A stretch of DNA of 64,000 nucleotides, taken from positions 72,429,910 through 72,493,909 of the forward strand of contig CM043960.1 in the NCBI GenBank assembly GCA_014529385.2. Reading direction: 5' to 3'. A model generated the notes under the pieces. That model made no database searches. It was given only the letters and a program-made list of their open reading frames with translations, and was not told where the DNA came from. Position 1 is the stretch's first letter. Every line of letters starts with the position of its first letter. Of the stretch, positions 55,371-64,000 are shown in pieces. A program made the position numbers and the translations under genes. This DNA comes from Adiantum capillus-veneris. Its lineage: Eukaryota > Streptophyta > Polypodiopsida > Polypodiales > Pteridaceae.

Positions 55371-58300
55371 ATTTTCTTGATAGAAAGGCCATGCCTACTT
55401 GCTATCCACAAAAACCTTCTTTTGTATTGCCAGCACCTTGTGCACAACAATTGCCCACTGCTATAGTCATATACAATGATCACAAGAAAATATACTAGCC
55501 TCAACTCTATATGAACCTGAATAGAGTAGCTGATGTTATAGCGGAAGCGCAAACCATGCTTAAGTGGAAAGAGTCCACGATGTTGGCATGCCATGCATGC
55601 ATATCATAAAAATAGTGTGATAAACCCTTGGTTTTAATGCCAGCCTCAACAATTTGAGCTAATGGCATACGTGCCTTGCACGATTTGTATTGGTATGGAT
55701 ACATCACAGTTGGTCATTGCCAACCATAACTGTGAGCTTATATCCTGTTATTGCCTATTTAGTAAACCGGTGTGCCATTATCCTTGATCTACATCAATGG
55801 ATAATACTTTGGCACAATGTAGAAGCCTTGATTTACCCTATGTCTATCAAAGAACTTTGTTGTGGAAAACAAAGAAATCTTTGTTAAATGAAATGTTAAA
55901 GATAGGAAAACAAGTAGAACTTGAAATTGGCTAACCTTGATGCCCCTCTGAGAGCAATTCCTCTCACTTGAATGTGGCTTGTATCCATGTATGTTGAAAA
56001 ATTTAGAGCTATTGGATGTACCTTGCATGCCATCGTGGCTTGGTTCATACCAACCTCCAAGAAAAAGCAGGTAGACATGTTGCCAAGTTTCCCCAAGTTT
56101 ATAGGATAATAGGATATTCCAAACTTTGGAAGCTTACATGCAATATGCCCTAAAGTGAAGCTTTGCTTTGCATAAGTTTATAAAAAAGATGAGACACAAC
56201 ACATCTTGAGTGCAATAGGTGATCTTGATGACACACAAATCCCAAAGAAAACGAGAATCGACCTTGCCGAAGCGTACTTCTTATTGAGAGCCTTAAATTC
56301 CTCCCAATCTAGAAATAATTTAGCTTGATTGAAGCAACATTTTCTTGTCAAATTGGTAGTACATAAAATTTTGCAAGAATAATAAGTTCAAAACTTGAAA
56401 CTAAAATTGAACGTACTTACCAACTTTGTGGAATCTCTATCCTTGGCATCAAAAGTCTTAGCATCCTATGATATGGTTGTCGACATTGGATTCAACTCAT
56501 AGCTCTAGATGCCAATGTGCTTCCAATATGCTTTGTATATTTATTTTGTCTTCACTTTGACAAGCATTGTATGCTTGGGAGTGACCATGGCCCCAATACA
56601 TAGAAAAATATAAAACCCTTCTCCTGAAATCCTTGATTTATTAGAGATTTTAGTGGCTTGCTTGTTCCTCTACATTTTTGAAAGCACAAGCTTCAAATGT
56701 TTTGAAAGCAGTAACATAGTACTTGTCTACTCAAACCTTGATGGTGGGTAGCCTTGTATGGAGCCGTACTCCATAGGCAAAACACGATCTAGGGACCTTG
56801 GTTGTACAGAGACGCATTCCGACCTTATGATCCTTGTTGTAATAGATAGAGTTCTCCCTCGATCCTCGACCTTGTTGAGTAGGGTATCGTATTCAAAACA
56901 TAAAAATATCTACAATAATTGCACATACAAGGTATACTTGGGTTATCCTATACTCATTGCCGATTATCCTTGAATCCTGTCGGATCTTGCTTGCCAACCA
57001 TGGGTAGATCTTAACGTATTGTATGCCTAACAAGCTACATCCTTTCCTGAACTTGCCGTACTACTAGGCAACCTTGAATACATGCATCAGATATGATTAA
57101 GCAATCGATAAGAAATAAAAGAATTTACCTTGTGCAAGGTTGAGGAGCGTCATAGAAACCTGCTTTGTTCCTTTCCTTATTCGAAAGGAATTTATCGTTT
57201 AGCAACAATATAGGGAGCCTTGCTCCTCTTTGCATGATGCCTTTTGCCAATTCTATCATTCTTTGCCAAAACTACCGAACTTGCCAAGTATTACAGCTTC
57301 AAGAGCCTTTGACAATTTTGAAATTCTTGTAAAAACCGACTGTGTCTAATTCGATTGTGAAGAACCATGAACTTGAAGATAATTTTTTTCTTTATAAGGT
57401 ACTACCATCTTGGGGCGATATAACCCATTTTCAAAGGTGTTTTGATAGCCGAAAGCTTCGCCTATTAAAAAGATTGAAGAGGTGCTTACATGTGAAATTA
57501 TGTGATTTTTTTTTCTAATTCTTTTGAATTTTGCAACAGAGATTTTGCAAGGTGTTTCTCTGATTCTGCTCACCCTTTGTTAGCTTGCTATTTGTTCCCA
57601 AGCCTCCTTAAATCTGTGAGCATCTTGTATGTGCCAAATCATAGTGTCATGCACACTCACAAAAAAGCCAATACATGACCTTTTCAGCTCCCTAGTTCCA
57701 ATCTTTAACACCTTTCTCTACGTAGCAGTTGCACCTTCCTCAAGTAATGTTGGTGATGTCTTATGCTTTCCGTTATATATAATCCCAATAACTTCTACCC
57801 ATAAGGAAATTTTTCATTATGAACTTCCAAGCATGGAAGCTGTTCTTTTCCAGCTTCTTGCTGACAATCTGCTCAAGTCTATCATTATTGGATGACATGT
57901 TTTCAACACTTTCAACCAAGTCTTTGAGCAATCTGCTAAAAATAAACAGTTACCACTTGTATTTACAATATGCATACATACTCTTGTTTCACAATACTAA
58001 ACAATATCTATGAACACTATAGCCAAAATAGAACTTTTAGCACCACCGAAATGTAGACTTGTAGAAACCCAAACCTTAGCGTTTTTGCATAAACGCACAG
58101 TCGTACTCCAAGATGGGGTTCAAAATGTGCCAAGAATGGAAATTTGGTTGCACAATTGTTGTCTGAAGGCTGTACACAAACCTGAGATGCACAATCTCCA
58201 AAAGAGAGACCTCGATCGAGATTTTTTGGTGATGGCTCTCAGGAACCGTGAGACTGCTTCGTCTGCTGCTCTTGCTTGCCCAAAGGATTCATCATGGAAA

Positions 58301-59060
58301 ACTTACCACACCACGTAAGTACAAGGGAGGGTTTTTTTTTACAAGTTACATAAGCGTATAAGTTAGGGGCAGGCCCCCAATGATTTATCTCCTAAGCTTA
58401 AAAATAAGGGAGGGGTATCATATTTATGGGGGGGGGGGGGGGTGGAAGAAGTGAGAAAAGGGGAAAATGAGAGGAAGTTTTTGTGTTTCAAAATCATGGA
58501 TTTTCAAAAGAGTCTACCCTCAAACTTGTGAGTCAATAGCTACAAAGATATATGCAAGAACTAACATTACTTTGTATCAAAATTACTTGTTTTGTGATTA
58601 TAGTTCATTTGTTGAGGGTTAAAAGCTATGAGTTTTTATAGATGCAAGTTTACATGAAGAACCTAATGCAACTTTATAACCATGTTTCTTGAGTAATTTA
58701 GATCGGTCAAAATTGGACAAGTAGCTAGAGTGTAGGTTGAACGGGTACATGGTTTGAAAGTCAAACTAAGACACATTGAGGGTACATCTAGTTATCAACA
58801 AAAGTGGTTCCTTAGTATGTTGCCAGCCACTATGCTACACGCTCTTTGACTAGTTTTACTCAGTTAAATCAGTAAGATAGGGGTATGATAGTTTTTTGCA
58901 TTGATTGTTGTATAAGCATAGAAAGGGGGGTCATATTTCCTAATATGAGTTGTATATAGGGGTTTAATCAAAGTTTTCCGCTCGCAGGTGGCATCCCGTT
59001 TTGTATTTAGAGTGAATCCCCCAAGCCTGCTTGCTGCTCCAAGCTCCTCAGAGACAACTA
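55371..59060. other. Unassigned DNA
   Basis: No recognisable gene. Minus-strand ORFs at 55,707-55,307 and 56,096-55,789 and plus-strand ORFs at 57,629-57,895 and 58,010-58,318 are open for 65-102 codons but show no family motif. The last ends in ACGTAAGT, a donor-like sequence. A run of 15 G lies at 58,428-58,442. Confidence 0.4.
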
Positions 59061-59073
59061 GGCTTTGATACCA
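59061..59073 (-). other. Copia-like primer-binding site at an LTR end
   Basis: On the minus strand TCTTAACA is followed by TGGTATCAAAGCC, an LTR end plus Met-tRNA primer site as in many plant copia elements. The LTR should extend from 59,074 upward; its outer end and the internal region are not recognisable. Confidence 0.6.
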
Positions 59074-59133
59074 TGTTAAGAGATAGGGAAGGAAACATCT
59101 TGAGATCTTGCATATGTGCACGCGCGTGCACGT

Positions 59134-59166
<33 letters not shown>

Positions 59167-60266
59167 GATGCAACAAAACCTTATTCTTCTTCTTTTGCAC
59201 GAACTCAAGATAAATTAAGAAGTCTACAATGCATAAAAGGAAAATACAACATAAAGGAAAACAAGTACAATAGACTAGCGTGAACCGCTAGTGAGTGAGC
59301 TAGATGGATAAGTGTGCCATCAAGTGGGTGTAGTTTAGTTATAGTATCCCTGGCAAAGATATGCATATCCACCAAGGCATGCCAATGATGATTTTGGTGA
59401 TAGTCATTTATGACTAGTACATGTTGAGCTTGACATCTCAACAAACTAGACAATAATTGCATGAGCTTTTTGCAATCATACTTCTGTACTGTGCACTAGT
59501 CTCTCCTGAGTTGTTATGGGAAAAGTTCTCCATACAATTTTTTGAGGACTATTGCCATGTGCTACAAACTCATGGTCATGACGATGAGTATTTTTCCCAT
59601 CACATGGAAATGAATTAGGCTTTGGAGATCTGATGAAGGCACATGGAAAGAGCTTTGGTGAATTTCCTAGCATGTCTCAAATTGACGGATCGTAATTGAA
59701 AATTCTTGAGAATAGTTTTCTCGCAGAGGAGAAAATGTTTGATGTAAGGTCTCTACCACTCTTGGAGAGGGAATTCCCATGTAAAGGAATACATATCAGG
59801 CCATTCTAGTCATAAACATAAAGTTACTATTTTTGACAAATTTTCTACCTCTGATGAGCGAATGATAAATATATTTTTGTAAGATTTTTAAAAATGAAAT
59901 TTTTACTTTTTTGTCATTTTCATCCAAAAATAGAAAGTTTTGAGGTGCTTACCCCCATCTAGACGCAACCATCTTGTCTAAATCTACCTCGTCCTGAATT
60001 TCCATAAAAATATTTGTCTGTCCTGGAAACTACTACTAGAAACTACTAAATATACCAAGTGTGTGCAACTCACACCTTAGTCTATCGTCCTCAAGCTCAT
60101 CTTTTATTACCAACTTTTAGAATTTAAATTCTGATAAGCCAAGCTCACTTTAGACAATTAAATTTCATCCTAATGTTAATAAATTATTCCTAAGTTCAAG
60201 GTATGCATATGTATGCATGTGCATGGGCATGTATGTACATGTGTATGATGTGTATGTATATGTGTA
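59074..60266. other. Possible copia LTR remnant and unassigned spacer
   Basis: Contains a CA microsatellite at about 59,136-59,163. A short AT/GT-rich tract of TGTATG-type repeats (60,200-60,266) precedes the next LTR. No coding motif. Confidence 0.4.
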
Positions 60267-61855
60267 TGTCATAATAATCAATATCTAATTCTCCTAAATG
60301 ATTTTCTCATATTAAACTGATCATTTAATGTGGGGAAGTGCCAGGGGAGAAAAAGCTAGAATATTGGTTAAGTTAGCAGACTAGCCACTGTAGGGGTCCA
60401 AAGGAGGGAAAATAGGGATCCAAAAGGGGGTCCATCTGCAAAAGAGCCATGTGCAACAATGGGCTAAAAAGACCCTAACGTTCAGCCCATTAAGACTTCC
60501 AAAATGCTAAGGTTCCAAAATTCAAAGGTTGTGTCCAAAGGTCAACCCTAGGGGAAATTGGATGCTTTGTGTGTGACCAAAAAGTCTTTTCAAATCCCTA
60601 CATAGGAGGGGGCGAGCCTTGGGAGTAGGGGATGAGAGAGAAAGTCACACACACACACACACATGCTCCCTTTACACAAAGGGAATTAGAGACACATGTA
60701 AGCTCCCTAGCCCAGATGCCCACAAGGTGTGCCCAATTCCTATTGGATGGCCTTGGAGGTGGACCAATGAGAATTAGGATAGAGTAAATCTACTTTAATT
60801 CATTTAAAAACACTTAATAAAAGAACCAATGAGAATTAAGTCTCCTAGAAGACTATTGAGCAGTCTCCCAAGGGGTCCAATGAGCATTCAGGAGCCCAAT
60901 GGCTTGCCTGATTTCTATTGGCCAGGAGGCAAAGGGGTCCAATGAGAGTTTAGTTTAATTATTAAATTACCTAAAGCTTTCACAAAAGGGGAAAGGGGGA
61001 CACATGTCAAAAGGCTATCACTTATGCTGCTTAATGGTCATTGGCTTGACTTGGGGAGGGCCAATGAGGCTGGAGCAAGAGAAAATAGCAAGAGGGCTCG
61101 CCCAAGAGAGAGGGGGGGCTGATTTTTGCAAAGCATTATCACATACACACTCACAAAATCTCATGTGTGAAGAAAGAGAAGACTATCTCTTCCCAAGCTT
61201 TAATGGAGAGCTCATCACCTACTCCAAGCTTGTGAGATAGAAGCCTACATCGACACACTCTTGGCTTGTGGATGCAAATCCAACCAAGAGCCAAGATTCA
61301 ATGCATGCTCATCTCCTCTACCAAGCTAATTACTAAGCTAAAGCTATGCTAATATGAGTGATTATGTGAGGAGATGTACATCTTTCTCGTAAGATACTCC
61401 TTCTTCCTCTCAATCTACTCTCATACCCTGCTAGCTCTCACCATCTTCGAAGGTGTGTGAGGTCTTGGGTCTGAGAACGGGGATAATTAAAGTTTTTTTT
61501 GCTAAGTTTTTTGCTTAGTGCATGAAGCTTTCATCTTCATTGCACTAGCTAGTCTTGAAGGAACACAAAGAATTGTATTGTACAATGTCTCTCTTGATGG
61601 GAGAAACCATAATACAAAGCCTTTTGGAGGGGGGACCGGCTCCAGGAAAATCCGATCCTCAACTGTTGTCAATAGCTTAATTTCTCTCTCTTTTGAAAGT
61701 ATTGTTGATGCTATCTAACTAGGTGTTATGCTTTTTGTTGCTCTCTCCACCCAAGCACTCTTGTAATTCTCATTAGGAATCTATTCTAATGAAATGCCCA
61801 CTATGTTCATGTTAATTTCTGCTACACACAAGTTATTAGGCCATTAAATGTTACA
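60267..61855 (+). repeat. 5' LTR of the right-hand gypsy element
   Basis: TGTCATAATAATCAATATC to CCATTAAATGTTACA, 1,589 bp, TG...CA. It is nearly the same as the solo LTR at 10,977-12,587 in opposite orientation. A CA run at about 60,646-60,662 is the short form of that copy's GT microsatellite. Confidence 0.92.
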
Positions 61856-61856
61856 T

Positions 61857-61868
61857 TGGTATCAGAGC
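61857..61868 (+). other. Primer-binding site
   Basis: TGGTATCAGAGC, a perfect match to the usual plant initiator Met-tRNA site, one base after the LTR. Confidence 0.93.
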
Positions 61869-62272
61869 ACAAGGTTTCTCTTTTCTTGCTCAAGAAGGGA
61901 GGTCCTCAAGATAGCTATAAATGGTTGCTATTATTAATTGCTTGTGAGTTAGTAGAATAGGGATTTTTTAGCCTTGCAGTGCGCCTGCCTTCGTGCAGTT
62001 AATGGGGCGTCACCGTCGAGAGCTATGGTCTTAATAGTGGAGTCCTACGGGGCTTGCCTACGGCTTAACCACTATTGAGCTATTAGAAGCTTGACAGGAG
62101 CCGGTGTTGTTTTGGTGTCGAAAGACCCTCTCTTCTATTCCTTGCAATTAATGGTATTCGAGCCGCGGGTACAGTAGCTTGAGTGCTTTTTCTAAAGGGG
62201 TAAAGAGGAGTAGCAACTAGGGCTTGAAGTGCCAAAGTACACCTAAAAAGTTTACACCTAAAAGTTGTTAGA

Positions 62273-64000
62273 ATGGCTGACAATAGTAAAGAGAGTGAAA
62301 TTAATGTTGATAACTTTGATTTTGCTCATGAGCAAGCTACTAATGTTGCTTCAATGCTTGTTAACTATCTTGTTTCTAGGCTTCAACAAGCCATGGGCAA
62401 TCCATCTCTCCAAAGTGAAGTGCAACGGCAGCTTCGTGCTCACGGGATTTTCCAAGCTCATCACCATGACGAGAGAATACCTAGGAAGCCTCCTTGTGAG
62501 ACTACCAAAAGAGGTCTCTCTCCGATTCGGGAAGAAGAAGAGAATCCATATGAAGGGCTCAAGAATTTACTTCTTGATGATGCATCTCCTTCCCAAAGGA
62601 GAACTCAAGAGCCTCCACTGAAGGAACGAGAAAGAAGTGAGTCTTCCGCCACCTCGGCGGAGATGGCTCCATGAAGACGGCGGGCTAAACGCTCTCCATC
62701 ACCACCAAAGCGGAGAAGACCATCACACTCTTCTCCACACCATAATTCAAAGAGGGATGATAAAAAGCAAGAGAAGAAAAAGGCGAGAAAGAGGACACCC
62801 TCTTCTCCGTCTTCTTCATCCTCTTCCTCTTATGAAAGCTATGGTGAAGACGACAAAGATCAAGACAAGAAAAAGGTGAGAAAGAGGTCACCCTCTTCTC
62901 CACCTTCTTCAAATTCTTCACCTTCTGAAGAAAGTGATGGTGCAACCTTTGAACCATCAAAAAGAAGAGGCCATAGGAAATCCTATGCCGCATGGAAGAG
63001 GTCTTCCAAACTGAAGAAATTCAAAGAGGGAGGGAAGAGCATCTCTTTCCTTACCTATGATGGCACCTTTGGTGCTACGGACAAAGTCTTGGCCTTTATC
63101 CAGCAATTCGATGCGGCGTTTGGAGATGAGGGCTTCACGGAGTCCTCTAAGCTACGCCATGTAGCTATGCACTTTCAAAAGTCTGCCAGACAATGGTGGT
63201 CTAGCCTACGAGCCGACGGTGAAGCTCCACGAACCTGGAAAGGTTTAAGAGATTCCATTATGAAGCAGCTTTTGGCCACCGATGCCAAAGACAAAGTACT
63301 CACCGAATGCCGAAGCTTAAAGCTCTCTCCCAATGAATCCATCCACAAATATGTAGACAAGTTTTGGGACCTACAACTCAAAGCCACTGTCTTCAAAAAT
63401 TTGGATTTTGGAGAACAAAAGCAACAATTTTGTGCGGGCTTAACCAAAGAAATGGCAGAGTATGTCAACTCCCAAAGGCCACGTACCATATCGGCGGTAA
63501 TACACCATACTATGGTGGCCTCTCGAATCAATTTCCAAACGGGGCCTAAAAGAAATAATAAGCCCATGGAAAACAAGGGTTCCAATGAGCCTAAGGGGAA
63601 GGACAATGTCCAAAAGTCTCCTAAGGGCAACTCCAACACAGCTAAAGAGAAGGGAGTTTACAAAGGTAAGAACAAACTCTCTCTTGAAGAGCTTGAGTGT
63701 TATCGTAAGGATAACCGGTGTTTCAAGTGCGGCGAGCAAGGGCATGCGTATCGTGCTTGTCCCCAAAAGAACAACCGCCAAGATCCTCCTAGAGTTTCCT
63801 TGGTTGAAATCCAAGAGGAGGAGACTCACCAAAATCATCACAAAGGATCTCCTCTATGCCATGCTTGGGGAAAGGTAAGAGAACATGATGCTTTTATTCT
63901 CTTTGACCCTGGTTCTACTCACAATTTTATATCTATAGAGTTGGCCACCAAGCTAGGCATACAATCCTATGAGATAGGAGATGTCCTACCCGCAGACAGT
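62273..64000 (+). pseudogene. Ty3/gypsy gag and protease start, one stop, runs off window
   Basis: Structural and protease part of a gypsy polyprotein. One frame runs from ATG at 62,273 (MADNSKESEINVDNF) to the window end, 576 codons, with a single TGA at 62,672-62,674 (after SSATSAEMAP). Residues about 134-240 are Lys/Ser-rich with two KKxRKRxPSSP-type repeats. The capsid core has LTYDGTFGATDKVLAF, SARQWWSSLRADGE and NESIHKYVDKFWDL. The CCHC knuckle CFKCGEQGHAYRACPQK begins at 63,719, and the protease site LFDPGSTHNFIS keeps its Asp. The gag at 2,161-3,325 is a decayed relative. The TGA could be a CGA-to-TGA mutation; apart from it the frame looks intact. Confidence 0.92.

Noticed and set aside
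55307..56096. Series of minus-strand ORFs suggesting a multi-exon transposase
   Set aside because: Translated and compared by eye with known transposase families; no catalytic or zinc-binding motif was convincing.
58010..58318. A 102-codon ORF ending at a GTAAGT-like site, possibly a host exon
   Set aside because: No motif, no partner exon and no start context that could be supported.

Overview
This window looks like nuclear DNA of a land plant with a large, repeat-rich genome. The signs are nested Ty3/gypsy elements (including a chromovirus type and a Tat type with two RNase H domains), a CACTA transposon with plant-type domains, plant-type telomere-like (CCCTAAA) tracts, a 181-bp satellite, long AC/CT/GAA microsatellites and an intron with plant-like splice sites. 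I recognise no ordinary host gene, rRNA, tRNA or CRISPR array. The species cannot be fixed from the sequence; a fern, lycophyte, bryophyte or gymnosperm would all fit.

Layout. 1-3,325: decayed Ty3/gypsy element on the minus strand (gag, protease, RT, RNase H). 3,724-9,525: CACTA transposon on the minus strand with a broken but domain-complete tnp2 gene and one preserved terminus. 10,977-12,587: solo LTR. 13,700-36,054: a putative, apparently undescribed ~22.4-kb DNA transposon. 36,057-47,195: chromovirus remnants, simple repeats and unassigned DNA. 48,069-55,370: gag-only LTR element carrying nested insertions, one of them a solo LTR with a perfect target duplication. 55,371-60,266: unassigned DNA with a copia-like primer-binding site. 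60,267-64,000: 5' LTR and gag/protease of a comparatively young element of the same family as the one at 1-3,325.

The main result is the large transposon. Its ends are inverted repeats starting AGACCATATTAGGTA, flanked by TA on both sides. Outside both ends lie the two halves of one chromovirus chromodomain reading frame, so deleting the element rejoins the target. Inside are, on the right arm, a plus-strand transposase-like gene (DUF8039-like N-terminus and DUF7869-like core with D, D and HxHED motifs); on the left arm, a minus-strand gene with a ParB-like domain followed by a methyltransferase-like region; and a fragment resembling an FCP1/NIF phosphatase. The two arms are separated by ~7.6 kb of 181-bp satellite, into which a Tat retrotransposon and another LTR have inserted. 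All of its genes carry stops or frameshifts in this copy.

The domain assignments come from reading motifs by eye, without database searches.
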